Shown: positions 44,695-54,532, counted from the first letter of the stretch. The stretch is DNA of 64,000 nucleotides from Cohaesibacter haloalkalitolerans (GCF_003574655.1 NZ_QNUM01000002.1:62001-126000); one strand, 5' to 3'. A program made the numbers and translations. The notes: a model not told the origin generated them from the letters alone.

Positions 44695-45642
44695 TCAGCC
44701 TTCATAGCCAAGGCCACCGGCCTTGGTCTTGAGGAATGCCTCGCCGCAGGCCTTGGCCAGCTCGCGCACGCGCAGAATATAGCTCTGACGTTCGGTGACG
44801 GAAATCACGCCACGGGCGTCAAGCAGGTTGAAGACGTGAGATGCCTTGATGCACTGGTCATAGGCCGGGAAGACGCAATAATGCATGCCGGCTTCGCTGC
44901 CAGCCTTCTCGCCCTGCTCCAGCAGTGCCTTGCACTCGCCTTCGGCATCCTTGAAATGCTGAAAGAGCATTTCGGTGTTGGCATATTCGAAGTTATGGCG
45001 GGAATATTCCTGCTCGGTCTGCAGGAAGACGTCGCCATAGGTGATGCGCTCGTCGCCATCACGGCCGTTGAAATTGAGGTCGTAGACATTGTCGACGCCC
45101 TGAACATACATCGCAATGCGTTCCAGACCGTAGGTCAGCTCGCCGGCAACCGGCGCACACTCGATACCTGCCACCTGCTGGAAATAGGTAAACTGACTGA
45201 CTTCCATGCCATCACACCAGCATTCCCAGCCAAGGCCCCATGCGCCAAGGGTCGGGCTTTCCCAGTCGTCCTCGACAAAGCGGATGTCATGGACAGAGCT
45301 GTCGATGCCGATGGCCTTGAGAGACCCCAGATAGAGCTCCTGCAGATTTTCCGGGCTCGGTTTCAGAAGCACCTGGAACTGATAATAGTGCTGGAGACGG
45401 TTCGGGTTCTCGCCATAGCGGCCATCGGTCGGACGGCGCGAAGGCTGCACATAGGCAGCGCGCCATGGGCGCGGCCCGAGCGCACGCAGGGTGGTTGACG
45501 GATGGAACGTACCGGCACCGACTTCCATGTCATAGGGCTGAAGAACTGCGCAGCCGTAATCGGCCCAGTATTTCTGCAGCGCAAGGATCATGCCCTGAAA
45601 AGAGCGTGCAGGCTGCATGTGGGGGGCAAGAATGTCGGTCAT
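44695..45642 (-). CDS. glyQ: Glycyl-tRNA synthetase alpha subunit
   Basis: Catalytic subunit of the alpha2-beta2 glycyl-tRNA synthetase. 315 residues with the class II motifs: [20 protein letters not shown], the [20 protein letters not shown] block and a C-terminal [12 protein letters not shown]. Length and sequence are standard. The beta subunit gene (glyS) normally follows, but here the next sequence is a terminator and a convergent gene, so glyS must be elsewhere. Confidence 0.97.
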   Translation of the reverse strand: MTDILAPHMQPARSFQGMILALQKYWADYGCAVLQPYDMEVGAGTFHPSTTLRALGPRPWRAAYVQPSRRPTDGRYGENPNRLQHYYQFQVLLKPSPENLQELYLGSLKAIGIDSSVHDIRFVEDDWESPTLGAWGLGWECWCDGMEVSQFTYFQQVAGIECAPVAGELTYGLERIAMYVQGVDNVYDLNFNGRDGDERITYGDVFLQTEQEYSRHNFEYANTEMLFQHFKDAEGECKALLEQGEKAGSEAGMHYCVFPAYDQCIKASHVFNLLDARGVISVTERQSYILRVRELAKACGEAFLKTKAGGLGYEG

Positions 45643-46425
45643 CTTCCTAAGTGTCTCGTTCGAAGTGAAAAATTCAATACTCGATTGTCCCGAAGGCTCG
45701 AGCGGACCCTAATGCAATCGAACCCATAAGAAAAGCGGGTTTTTGCTCTGTGACTATCTTCTGCAGGTCCTATGCTGGCGCTCCCCTGCTTGGCATTCTC
45801 TGTAAGATAAAGACAAATTCCGCTGGACCTCTTTGAATATATCTCCTACGATCTCAAATAGGCATCTGTTGATTAGCTCCTGATGCCAATATGAACGGAA
45901 TATGAATGAGCCACTCAGACTGCATTCATATCGGCTGCTGTATAAGCCCGCGCATCGGCCTCAGGAGATGCGACTTGGTCCTGCGCCACAAGAAAACGAA
46001 TTCCCTAAATCCATAATCAAATCGGTTCGGTTGTCTTTTTGATGGCTGAACCCGCGATCTGCCTTTGACATCACGCTGTCGGGCTCTCCGCCTTCCTTGT
46101 CCCCACTCGAAGGCTGAAAGCGTATGGTTTCGTGATGAAATTGCTCTTGCGTCCCCCAACGCGCAATTTGTTCAAAGGCAGATCGCATCTCTTTTTCTTC
46201 CCATATCTTCCCTGTGGCGTTGCCTCTGTTCCCGACGAGCCTTTGGCAACATCGGCAACACGGTTGCAAAGCGTCCCTTTGCCACTTGTATTGTTCATTG
46301 GCTGCGCGTTCAGAGCAAACCTGCCTTGAAGCATGCCTTTCCTGAACTTTTCCACTAGCATCCTGGCGACGAGTTCTTTAGATGCTGGCCATCGATCCGT
46401 CGAGCCAAAGGGATGGCCCATCAAG
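45643..46425. other. Non-coding gap between glyQ and the YitT gene
   Basis: About 780 bases. ATATGAATG (45900-45908) and CATTCATAT (45923-45931) form a perfect nine-base inverted repeat in AT-rich sequence. The open frames on the minus strand overlapping the YitT start look like shadows. I see nothing else to annotate. Confidence 0.4.
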
Positions 46426-47046
46426 ATGAAAATGACCAACACCATAAAAAGCAGCGACAAGCACAGTCTTCTGGAAGATGTCCAGGGCCTCGCCTTCGGG
46501 GTGTTCGCCTGCTCTCTGGGCATGGTATTCCTGACCCAACTGGGCTTTCTGACCGGCCAGACGGCGGGGCTTGCCCTACTGATCACCTATCTGACAGGAT
46601 ATGATTTCGGCACGGTGTTTTTTCTGGTCAACATTCCCTTCTACTGGTTCACCTATCACCGCATGGGGATGCGTTTTACCATCAAGTCCGTCATCTGCGT
46701 TGTTGGCATGTCGGGGATGATGAAATTTGTCAGCCCGGCCATCGGCTTTGAGCATCTGGACCCGCTGGTTGGCATGCTGGCCTTCGGGGCCATGGTCGGC
46801 GCGGGGTTGCTGGCCATCATCCGCCATGAGGGCAGCCTCGGCGGTGCAGGCGCGATGGCGGTGACCATTCAGGAGTTTACCGGTTTCCGCGCAGGCTATG
46901 TGCAGCAGTTGCTGGATTTCGTGATCTTTGCGACCGCCTTGTTCTTTTTCCCGTGGCAGACCGTGGCCTGGTCGGTTTTCGGCTCCATCGTGCTCAACTC
47001 CATCATCGCCATCAACCACCGCCGCGACCGCTATATCGGCAGATGA
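46426..47046 (+). CDS. YitT/DUF161-like membrane protein
   Basis: 206 residues with five to six helices. The GFLTGQTAGLALLITYLTGY and VFFLVNIPFYWFTYHRMG segments match YitT-family proteins, which have no settled function. No C-terminal DUF2179 domain is present, so it is the short form. The ATG at 46426 (MKMTNTIKSS) is chosen because upstream in-frame codons add only non-conserved sequence; the ribosome site AAAGGG is 13 bases away. Confidence 0.82.
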   Translation: MKMTNTIKSSDKHSLLEDVQGLAFGVFACSLGMVFLTQLGFLTGQTAGLALLITYLTGYDFGTVFFLVNIPFYWFTYHRMGMRFTIKSVICVVGMSGMMKFVSPAIGFEHLDPLVGMLAFGAMVGAGLLAIIRHEGSLGGAGAMAVTIQEFTGFRAGYVQQLLDFVIFATALFFFPWQTVAWSVFGSIVLNSIIAINHRRDRYIGR

Positions 47047-47180
47047 ACGCCGAAATGAGCATCGGGCCAACAGCAGCGGCACATTGCTCCGGGGTGGCCG
47101 CTTGACAGGATGGAGGGAAAAGCTGATAGATCAGGTTCCGGTTTCAATCACCCCGCATCCAGCTCGACAGGACTGACGCC

Positions 47181-47741
47181 ATGGCCCATGCCCCTTCTGA
47201 TCGCCCCCTCGCCTTCATCCCCCTGAAAATCGCGATCCTGACTGTCTCCGATACCCGGACGATGGCTGACGACAAGTCCGGCCAGACGCTGGTCGACCGC
47301 CTTGAAGCAGCGGGGCACATTCTGGCAGACCGGGCCATCGTCAAAGACGAGGTTGAGGCCATTCAGGCGCAGGCCAAGGCATGGATTGCCAACGAGAGCA
47401 TTGATGTGATCATTTCGACCGGCGGCACTGGCTTTACCGGTCGCGATGTGACACCGGAAGCGATGATGCCGCTGTTCGACAAGCATATGGACGGCTTTTC
47501 CTGGCTGTTTCACAAGATATCATTCGAAACTATCGGCACGTCGACCATCCAGTCACGAGCAACTGCCGGGCTTGCCGGCACGACCTTCATTTTCAGCATC
47601 CCCGGTTCAACGGGAGCCTGCAAGGACGCATGGGACGGCATTTTCGCCCCTCAGCTCGACTATCGCCACCGCCCCTGCAATTTCGTCGAGATCATGCCGC
47701 GGCTTGATGAGCATCTAAAAAGAGAAAAAGCCCGCACCTGA
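47181..47741 (+). CDS. moaB: Molybdenum cofactor biosynthesis protein B
   Basis: MoaB/MogA-fold protein for molybdopterin adenylylation or a related step. 186 residues with KIAILTVSDTRTMADDKSGQ at the start and IISTGGTGFTGRDVTPEA, the conserved nucleotide-binding loop. It is 134 bases past the YitT gene and stands apart from other molybdenum cofactor genes. Confidence 0.94.
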   Translation: MAHAPSDRPLAFIPLKIAILTVSDTRTMADDKSGQTLVDRLEAAGHILADRAIVKDEVEAIQAQAKAWIANESIDVIISTGGTGFTGRDVTPEAMMPLFDKHMDGFSWLFHKISFETIGTSTIQSRATAGLAGTTFIFSIPGSTGACKDAWDGIFAPQLDYRHRPCNFVEIMPRLDEHLKREKART

Positions 47742-47882
47742 GAATGGCCTGTGCTGGCGACCCCTCCTAGAACCGGGTACGGGGCATTGCCGCAATCTGC
47801 AACAGAGCGTGTGGCCTGAACCATCGTTGCCGTGATGGCAGTTACTGCGTCAGGGGCTTGAAAGGCTATCGCCGGTGACTGC

Positions 47883-48218
47883 TCAGGCCACCTCACGCAA
47901 CGAGGCGCCCAGACGGCGGATGGCATCGAAATCGCTAAGCGTCGTGTTCATCCGCGGGAAGGCTTCCATGCTGGCTGCCGTCATGGCGACATAGAAGCTG
48001 TCCAGCTGCTCGTCCTGATCCAGGGCGCGCAATTTCTGCAGGGCGTCGATGATATTCTGACAATCAGAGTAGCATGGTGTGCCAGACTGGGTGCACCACG
48101 CCAGTTTCACATATGCGCCGAAACGCGGCCCCGAAAGGTTGCCTTCCTCAAGCTGCCTTTTGGCATAAGCCGCCATGTCCTCGACCAATGAATCCAACAC
48201 AAACAAGTCTGTCGGCAT
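47883..48218 (-). CDS. Hypothetical protein, 111 residues
   Basis: Soluble, mostly helical, no signal peptide. The central part has three cysteines (AWCTQSGTPCYSDCQNI) and the C-terminus is DAIRRLGASLREVA. AAGGAA six bases before the ATG supports translation. I do not recognise a family; the cysteine spacing does not match a standard cluster or zinc site. Confidence 0.6.
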   Translation of the reverse strand: MPTDLFVLDSLVEDMAAYAKRQLEEGNLSGPRFGAYVKLAWCTQSGTPCYSDCQNIIDALQKLRALDQDEQLDSFYVAMTAASMEAFPRMNTTLSDFDAIRRLGASLREVA

Positions 48219-48377
48219 CTGATTGTTCCTTCGTCCCCACTGGACTCCAGACTAGGCAGAGATGCTTAATAAAGGATTGAGGGACGAGGAGCGATTGTAT
48301 TTTTGTTAAGCATAGACCAAAAGTGATATTCGGCCCGCATCGCCTTGCCCGTTGATCACACAGGCTTTTCGGCGATC

Positions 48378-49241
48378 TCAACGATCGAGGGAAAAATCGG
48401 CATAATCCGGCAGCTCAACGCGCACGGGAATGCCTTTCACCGTCAGGGGCACCATTTCCTTAAGGGCCTCGCCGACACGATCAAGGCGCACCACGGCCAG
48501 AGCCCGCTTGTCAAGCACGGCTCCCACGGTTCCGACGGGCTTGCCGTCAGCCTCAATTGTGGCTCCACCGGTCGGGATCGGCATATCGGCCTCAACGCGC
48601 ACCAGCCGCCTGCGGGCCGTGCCGCGATGATGCATGCGGGAGACCACTTCCTGGCCGACATAGCATCCCTTGTCGAAAAACAGCCCGCCCAGAAAATCCA
48701 TATTGATGTCATAGGGGAAGGCATCTTCCAGCGTGAAATCCAGCCCGGCCTGAGGCACGATGGCGGCGATGTGGCGTGCCAGATAGTCGCTCTTCTGCCC
48801 ATCTGTTGCCTGCCAGCCCTCGCCCTTGCCATAGAGGCGCCAGCCCAGCAGGTCCGACCGGATATCCCGCACGGCAAGCGCATCCGGATCGGCATCGGCC
48901 CTGAAGGCGACCCCGACCCTCTCGTCGCTCTCTTTGATCGTGACATCGGAGCGCATGCGGTAGAGCGTCATCTTCTTGATGAAGGCCGCAACGATAGCCT
49001 GGTCGAGGTCGAACAGCACGGCGTCGCCATCCCGGCAGATCAGGAAATCCATGGCGATCTTGCCCTGCGGCGTCAGCAGGGCACCATGGCGCACCTCGTC
49101 CGCCTTGAGTTCATCCATGTCAATGGTGACAAGCCGTTGCAGCAGGCTCTCCGTGTCAGCGCCGGACAGGCGCACGACAGCGCGGTTGGCAAGATGGAGG
49201 ATTGCATCTTCGGACATGGAGGGGGACACGACATCGGACAT
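48378..49241 (-). CDS. ygfZ: YgfZ/GcvT-domain protein
   Basis: Folate-binding protein that helps iron-sulfur cluster enzymes. 287 residues, with the signature FDKGCYVGQEVVSRMHHRGT containing the essential cysteine. The N-terminal GcvT-like part shows ANRAVVRLSGADTESLLQRL. AAAGGAATGAGCCC before the ATG at 49241 sets the start. It is followed on the same strand by no close gene and is preceded by the HAD phosphatase (150 bases). Confidence 0.93.
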   Translation of the reverse strand: MSDVVSPSMSEDAILHLANRAVVRLSGADTESLLQRLVTIDMDELKADEVRHGALLTPQGKIAMDFLICRDGDAVLFDLDQAIVAAFIKKMTLYRMRSDVTIKESDERVGVAFRADADPDALAVRDIRSDLLGWRLYGKGEGWQATDGQKSDYLARHIAAIVPQAGLDFTLEDAFPYDINMDFLGGLFFDKGCYVGQEVVSRMHHRGTARRRLVRVEADMPIPTGGATIEADGKPVGTVGAVLDKRALAVVRLDRVGEALKEMVPLTVKGIPVRVELPDYADFSLDR

Positions 49242-49391
49242 GGGCTCATTCCTTTTTCGGCGGAAGCGGCGGGCAGCAGAGGTCTTCTCTTCTGACAAGA
49301 TATAGGCGCAGAGCGTCATCAATCCAACCCTGCCGCGCTGCAAGTCCAAACCGGATCTGGCCGGACGGCAGGGTCCGAATGCTTGGCTTGC

Positions 49392-50252
49392 CTACCAGGC
49401 AAGCCGGGTCATGAAGCCGACTGTTTCCACGTCCTCATGGGTCAGGCGCAGATTGACACGCTCATCGTCCGGAGCGTCGTGCGGACCAAAATCAAGCGCA
49501 TGAATGCCTGCAGTGATGAACAGCGCGTCGATTTTCTGGTAATGCGCACCGCGCATGTCGGTCGGCAGCGCATCGCCGACGATGAGGATGTCGTCCTTGG
49601 CCAGCGGAGCGCCATTGTTGAGCGCGGCAAAGCGGGCAAGTGAGGCTTCATAGATGGGAGCTTCCGGCTTGCCTGCCATGAAGATCTCGCCACCATAGGC
49701 TTCATAGCGATCGGCCAGAGCGCCGGCACAATAGACCAACTGGCCACCCTGATCGGCAATCCGGTCCGGGTTGGCACAGACAAAGGGCAATTGACGCCGG
49801 GCAAGGCGGCGCAGCAGGTCATCATAGTCATCCGGCGTTTCGGTCAGATTGTCCAGAAGGCTGGTGCAGCAGACCATCTCGGCGCTGGCCTCATCGACCA
49901 GGTCCAAGTCCAGCCCTTCAAAGAGCGTCAGGTTGCGCTCATGGCCCAGATGATAGACCCGCTTCTTGCCGGAATTGCGCAAGACATCCCGCGTTACGTC
50001 ACCGGATGTGACCACAGCGTCATAGGCGCTGTGCGGCACGCCCAGCATGTCGAGCTGTTCGCAGATCTTGGCAGAGGGACGCGGCGCGTTGGTGATCAGG
50101 ATGACCAGCCCGTTCTGCTTGCGAAAATTGCTCAGAGCATCGACCGTGCAGTCATTGACGGTCTCGCCATCGTGCAGGACCCCCCAGATATCCGAAAGCA
50201 GTCCCTTGTAGTTTGACGCGATGGTGGAAAGGCCGGCAAGGCGGGAAGACAT
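49392..50252 (-). CDS. HAD-superfamily class IIA hydrolase (TIGR01459 type)
   Basis: 286 residues. The usual HAD motif I is seen as SDIWGVLHDGE, motif II as ITNAPRP, the cap contains the class IIA features, and motif III/IV is AGKPEAPIYEA and ILIVGDALPTDMRGA. The nucleophile aspartate is present in SDIWGVLHDG. A sugar-phosphate substrate is usual for class IIA but not proven. It is upstream of ygfZ on the same strand. Confidence 0.9.
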   Translation of the reverse strand: MSSRLAGLSTIASNYKGLLSDIWGVLHDGETVNDCTVDALSNFRKQNGLVILITNAPRPSAKICEQLDMLGVPHSAYDAVVTSGDVTRDVLRNSGKKRVYHLGHERNLTLFEGLDLDLVDEASAEMVCCTSLLDNLTETPDDYDDLLRRLARRQLPFVCANPDRIADQGGQLVYCAGALADRYEAYGGEIFMAGKPEAPIYEASLARFAALNNGAPLAKDDILIVGDALPTDMRGAHYQKIDALFITAGIHALDFGPHDAPDDERVNLRLTHEDVETVGFMTRLAW

Positions 50253-50420
50253 GACAATCCCTTCAGATCGAGAGCAATTTTGAGGTTCCTCCCCTTGTCT
50301 CTTGTTAAAAATACAAGGTCAAGAGGCAGCCCCCCTCATCGGGCTCAAACATGTGTGCAAAGGCTGACAAAGGGTCGCGGCCACACGACTGACGCAGATC
50401 ATCCGGTGGCGCCCCGGCGA

Positions 50421-50495
50421 GACCTCGATATGCCAGACCTCGATATGCCAGATCTCGATATGCTAGATCTCGATATGCTAGATCTCAATGTACTG
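50421..50495. repeat. Tandem 15-base repeat across the end of the EAL gene
   Basis: Four clear copies and one diverged copy of GA(C/T)CTCGATATGC(C/T)A, at 50421, 50436, 50451, 50466 and 50481. The first two copies are identical, as are the third and fourth. The repeat length is five codons. On the minus strand it encodes the last residues of the EAL protein (YIEI) and, beyond the TAG at 50478-50480, repeats of HIE(I/V), partly separated by further TAG codons. Confidence 0.85.
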
Positions 50496-52505
50496 GCCGC
50501 GATCAGTCCCGGTCTGGAGGCCAAAGTCATCGGATGCAGGCAGACGGTCGGCAAGGGATTGCGCCCTTGGCTGCGGCGCGGCCATGCGCTGTTGACGCGG
50601 CGCGGCTACCGGTTCTGACGCATCGCCGGAGCCAAGCAGACCTGCGGCCTCGGCAAGGGCCGTGCGGAATTGATCGCGGGTTTCGCTATTGTTGCCATCT
50701 TCGGCCGCCATTGCGCGCAGGGCTTCAGCTATGCGCGGATTCTGCCCCAGAGTGCGGGACGACTCGTTTGGTCCTGGCCTGAGGCCAGACGCTGACTGGG
50801 CGGGAATCGCCGGAGCGGAGGACGGTGCTTGTGGTCGCTGCGCGGACCGGACGGCAGGTGCTGCTCTCTGCGCTTGCGTCGGAGCCATGCCCTGCTGTGG
50901 CTGAGGCCGCTGAGCCGTGCGCGCCTGAGCGGCGGGAGCTGGTCTTTGCTGGAGCTGGGGGGGCATGTCTCGGCGCGGTGGTTGCCCGGCGGCGGCCTGT
51001 TGCTGCTGGGCGATGGTGCCGGACTGCTCGCCCCCGCGCAAGGCCGTATCCGTCGAAGGGGCCTTGAGGGCCTTGGCCGGGGCAAAATGATTACCCTGCG
51101 CCAGATGGATATTGAAATCGATGAGGTTGACCAGATCCCGCTCACTCTCAACATGGGTGACGATGAGTTCAATACCCTTGCGCGAGAGAAGACGCGAGAA
51201 ATCGGCGGGATGAATATCCAGCCCGCGCCCGGCTTCCCGATGGGTCAGGATCGGTGCAGCGATCTTGGCGAATTTCACGCCCTTGTGGGCAAAATCATCA
51301 AACCCGGCCGCCAGATTGGTCACCCGGTCGACCGAGAAGCGGAAACCCATGGAGGTGAGCAGCTTGAGAGTTTCGTCTTCCAACAGGCCGAAGGACCGCA
51401 TGTCGGCCTGAGAGAACTCAAGGATCACATGGGACGACAAATCGCGGTTCTGGTCGAACAGATCGCGCATCAGATTGAAGAAGTCGACGTCAGCGAGGCT
51501 GTCGAGCGACAGGTTGCAGAACAGGTCAACCGCATGGCCGCGGTCTGTCAATCGGCGCAACAGGCGGAAAGCCTCGTTGATCGCCAGACGGTCCAGCATC
51601 GGCAGGAAATTGTTCTTGCGGCAGACTGGCAAGAAAATATCGGGGGTGATGATGCGATCATCATCGGTCTTGAGGCGCGTCAGAGCCTCATAGAACTGCG
51701 GCTTGCGCATGGGCAGGGAGACAATCGGCTGCATGAACAGCTCGATGTGGCCAAGGGCCAGAGCACGCCGAACATCTGTTTCATCCTGCGGATTGATCGG
51801 CTTCTCCGGGCGTGGTGCCAGAGCCGGACGTGGCACAGCGGCGGGCTCGGCAGCCATCGGAGCTGGACCTTCTGGCGTGGCTGGTTTGACCGTCGCAGCG
51901 GTTTCAAATGGCGTCGGCTCCATTAGTCTCTCCCCGAAAGGGGCGTCCGGTCCGGTGAACTCAACGCTTTCCCGAGCAACAGGCGCCGCAGGCCGGTCAC
52001 CTCTGGAAGCCAAAGACCGCGCACTAGCACGCAAGTGTTCTTCAAGCTGCTTGACTGAACTGGTTGCCGCGATCAGCTGGGCGTTGACCTCGGCCACCCG
52101 GCGGTCACCCTTCTGGACGCGGTCATCCAGCTCGGCGCAGCTCTCGGCCAATTGCTTGACCGGCGTACCGATAACATCGAGCTCGGCCAGAAAGGGTTCC
52201 ATTTCCTTTTCGAGACGCTCGGCGACCGAGGCATTGAGCTGACGCGCCATATCGCGCACCTCCTGCACTTCCTTGGTCAGGGAGAGCTTGAGCCGCGTCA
52301 TGTCATCCATCTGCTCATCAAGCATCAAGCGGTCACGCACGCGGCTGATCTGATAGTGTACCAACAGCAGGGTCAGCAAGACACCAAAGGAAAAGGGAGA
52401 TGCTTCCGTGATCGACAGGCCGAACTTGAAATGCAACATGGCGCCGACAGACGCGGAGATGGCTACCATACAAATGGCGATAAAAACGGCCCCTAGCCTT
52501 TGCAT
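50478..52505 (-). CDS. TipF-like membrane protein with degenerate EAL domain
   Basis: 675 residues. Two N-terminal helices (about 5-50) are followed by a coiled coil (60-165), a P/A-rich linker, an EAL domain (about 245-490) and a long Q/A/P-rich tail. The EAL motif itself is present (FYEALTRL), but LELTE is replaced by ILEFSQADM and the DDFG motif by FSVDRVTN, so phosphodiesterase activity is unlikely. The plan matches TipF of Caulobacter, which binds c-di-GMP and places the flagellum; the role here is inferred. GGAGATG before the ATG supports the start. Confidence 0.82.
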   Translation of the reverse strand: MQRLGAVFIAICMVAISASVGAMLHFKFGLSITEASPFSFGVLLTLLLVHYQISRVRDRLMLDEQMDDMTRLKLSLTKEVQEVRDMARQLNASVAERLEKEMEPFLAELDVIGTPVKQLAESCAELDDRVQKGDRRVAEVNAQLIAATSSVKQLEEHLRASARSLASRGDRPAAPVARESVEFTGPDAPFGERLMEPTPFETAATVKPATPEGPAPMAAEPAAVPRPALAPRPEKPINPQDETDVRRALALGHIELFMQPIVSLPMRKPQFYEALTRLKTDDDRIITPDIFLPVCRKNNFLPMLDRLAINEAFRLLRRLTDRGHAVDLFCNLSLDSLADVDFFNLMRDLFDQNRDLSSHVILEFSQADMRSFGLLEDETLKLLTSMGFRFSVDRVTNLAAGFDDFAHKGVKFAKIAAPILTHREAGRGLDIHPADFSRLLSRKGIELIVTHVESERDLVNLIDFNIHLAQGNHFAPAKALKAPSTDTALRGGEQSGTIAQQQQAAAGQPPRRDMPPQLQQRPAPAAQARTAQRPQPQQGMAPTQAQRAAPAVRSAQRPQAPSSAPAIPAQSASGLRPGPNESSRTLGQNPRIAEALRAMAAEDGNNSETRDQFRTALAEAAGLLGSGDASEPVAAPRQQRMAAPQPRAQSLADRLPASDDFGLQTGTDRGQYIEI

Positions 52506-53374
52506 GTTTTCATCTCCGTTGCAGGCGTCTTGTCGCGCCCGTTTTCTTACTGTTACTTCATCAGCATCAAGACACGCAGATCACGCTGTGCTTGTCGCCA
52601 TACTCTTGCCGGTCTCTCTCAGGGCAGATTTCAACGAATGGAAGCATCCGGGCTTGCGGGCCGATCCGAGAGCTTTTCAGCGCAAATACGCCGAATCATG
52701 CATTTAACCTTTTGTTAGGGTAATATGCCCGAGCGGGAGTGGGAAGTGTTTCACGCGAGGGTGTGGGCTATTTTGCGCCTCGCAAGTTCCTCAAACATTG
52801 CCAACGCCCCGTAGCTGGCCCGCAGCTATCTCCAAAAGGGTGCTTTTCCCATTCTCGGGGCACAACTTTGCAGCCGCCAGACCGATGACGGAATGGGCTT
52901 TGAGGAAGACGCAAAACACCAACCTTGACCGCTTGCGGGATGCATCATCCCGAAGAGATTGGCGATCCTGAAGAGATTGACGACGGCTGACAGGAATTCT
53001 GAAAAAATAGGCTGCCCCGCTCAAACCGCTTGGTAGCGACAGAAACGGGGCAGCTAGACGCGCGGTGAAGGGAAGCCACATTCACCACGCAGCAGGAACG
53101 ATGCGGCGTGTTCCTGCCAAGTGCGATCAAGCTCAGCTTACTCGCTGAAAGCCTAAACTGTCAGGCTCGCTACGCGATTCCATGACAATTCCAATTGATC
53201 CTGATCAAAACTGATGTATACCGAACCGATTTTGTCCGGTTATATCTAATTTCTTTTGATCCGATAGCGATTTCTTGTCCGCTATACGTCTCTGGTCCAG
53301 ATCAATTGCCCTGTCTGAGGCTTGAATGTCTCACGACTGAATCGATGTAATCCAAGTTGTCATCAAAAACTGCG
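52506..53374. other. Non-coding gap with orphan terminator
   Basis: About 870 bases. It holds a strong minus-strand terminator (listed separately) with no gene close upstream of it, a perfect stem GCAGGAAC / GTTCCTGC at 53092-53117, and a repeated GAAGAGATTG at about 52953 and 52971. Open frames here lack support. A small RNA transcribed on the minus strand and ending at about 53003 is possible. Confidence 0.45.
53003..53054 (-). terminator. Orphan intrinsic terminator
   Basis: On the minus strand GCTGCCCCG (53054-53046) pairs with CGGGGCAGC (53019-53011), then CTATTTTTTC. It lies 320 bases beyond the stop of the radical SAM gene, which is far for its own terminator, so it may end a separate small RNA. 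Confidence 0.65.
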
Positions 53375-54532
53375 TCAAAATAATGACAACTGATCCTCAT
53401 TTCTCTTTGGCCCCACAAAATGTTTCAAGGATAAGCGAGTCCTCTTGGTGCTATAGCCAAGATTTCTACAGGCGAGGTCCATTCTTTTATGCAGAAGTTC
53501 AGCAAAAGGACCCGTTCCACGCATCCGCTGACCGGTTCGACTGTCGTAATCCTTGCCGCCCCGCATGGATCGCAAGACATTCATCACATGTCTGTAGCGA
53601 TCCGGGTAGTTATGCAGCAACCAGTCCTGAAACAGCGGGCTGACTTCATGGGGCAGACGCAGAAGTATTGTTCCGGCTTCACGGGCTCCGGCTTCATAGG
53701 CCGCCTTGAGGATGGCTTCCAGTTCGCTATCGTTGAGCGCCGGGATGATCGGAGCAACCATGACTGCAGTGGGAATGCCAGCCTCGGCCAGCCGGGCAAT
53801 TGTCTCAAGGCGTCGTTGCGGACTGGCAGCACGAGGTTCCATCGCCCGCGAAAGCTTGTTGTCTAGTGTGGTGACCGACAAGGCGACCTTGACTAGGCCG
53901 CGCTCATTGAGCTTTTTGAGCTTGTCGAGATCTCTCAGGATCAACCCGGACTTGGTGACGATCCCCACCGGATGGCCGGTCTCTTCCAGAACATCCAGAA
54001 TGTCGGGCATAAGCCGATAGGTCCGCTCCACCGGCTGGTAGGGGTCGGTGTTGGTGCCGATGGCGATGGGACGCGGACGATAGCCGGGGGCGGACAATTC
54101 GCGCCGAAGCTGGTTGGCCGCATCCGGTTTGACAAACAGCTTGCTTTCAAAATCGAGCCCTGCCGACAGCCCCATATAGGCATGCGTCGGACGGGCGAAA
54201 CAATAGACACAGCCATGCTCGCAGCCTCGGTAAGGATTGATGGAGCGGTCAAAAGGGATATCGGGCGAGTCATTGCGCGTGATGATCGTGCGCGACTTCT
54301 CCTCCTGCACTTCCGTGCGCAGAGGCGGCAGCGCCTCGTCATCGACGTAATCGGACCAGCCGTCATTAATGGGCTCTGTCTGATAGGGCTCGAACCGGCC
54401 GGCCTGATTGCTACGGGTTCCCCGGCCACGGATGCGTTTGCCCTCGTGCAGATCGGGATCGACCTGAAAGCCGACAAACGGATCGGCATCTTCCTTAGCG
54501 GCTTGTTGAGCAGTTGCCCTGGCGGCTGCCAT
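53375..54532 (-). CDS. PA0069-family radical SAM protein (SplB-like)
   Basis: 385 residues. The cluster motif is GCEHGCVYCFARPTHAYMG (CxxxCxxC), followed by the usual radical SAM barrel strands with IAIGTNTDPYQPVE and VGIVTKSGLILRD. This belongs to the PA0069 / SplB-like group, whose reaction is not known. The ATG at 54532 has GGAG eight bases before it and is preferred over a GTG and an ATG just upstream. Confidence 0.9.
   Translation of the reverse strand: MAAARATAQQAAKEDADPFVGFQVDPDLHEGKRIRGRGTRSNQAGRFEPYQTEPINDGWSDYVDDEALPPLRTEVQEEKSRTIITRNDSPDIPFDRSINPYRGCEHGCVYCFARPTHAYMGLSAGLDFESKLFVKPDAANQLRRELSAPGYRPRPIAIGTNTDPYQPVERTYRLMPDILDVLEETGHPVGIVTKSGLILRDLDKLKKLNERGLVKVALSVTTLDNKLSRAMEPRAASPQRRLETIARLAEAGIPTAVMVAPIIPALNDSELEAILKAAYEAGAREAGTILLRLPHEVSPLFQDWLLHNYPDRYRHVMNVLRSMRGGKDYDSRTGQRMRGTGPFAELLHKRMDLACRNLGYSTKRTRLSLKHFVGPKRNEDQLSLF

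Noticed and set aside
46071-46586. 171-residue minus-strand frame
   Set aside because: Overlaps the start of the YitT-like gene in antisense and has no conserved feature.
50421-50495. CRISPR array
   Set aside because: The repeats are contiguous 15-base units without spacers.
52945-53130. 61-residue minus-strand frame in the gap after the radical SAM gene
   Set aside because: No ribosome site, and it reads through the strong terminator stem; more likely non-coding.
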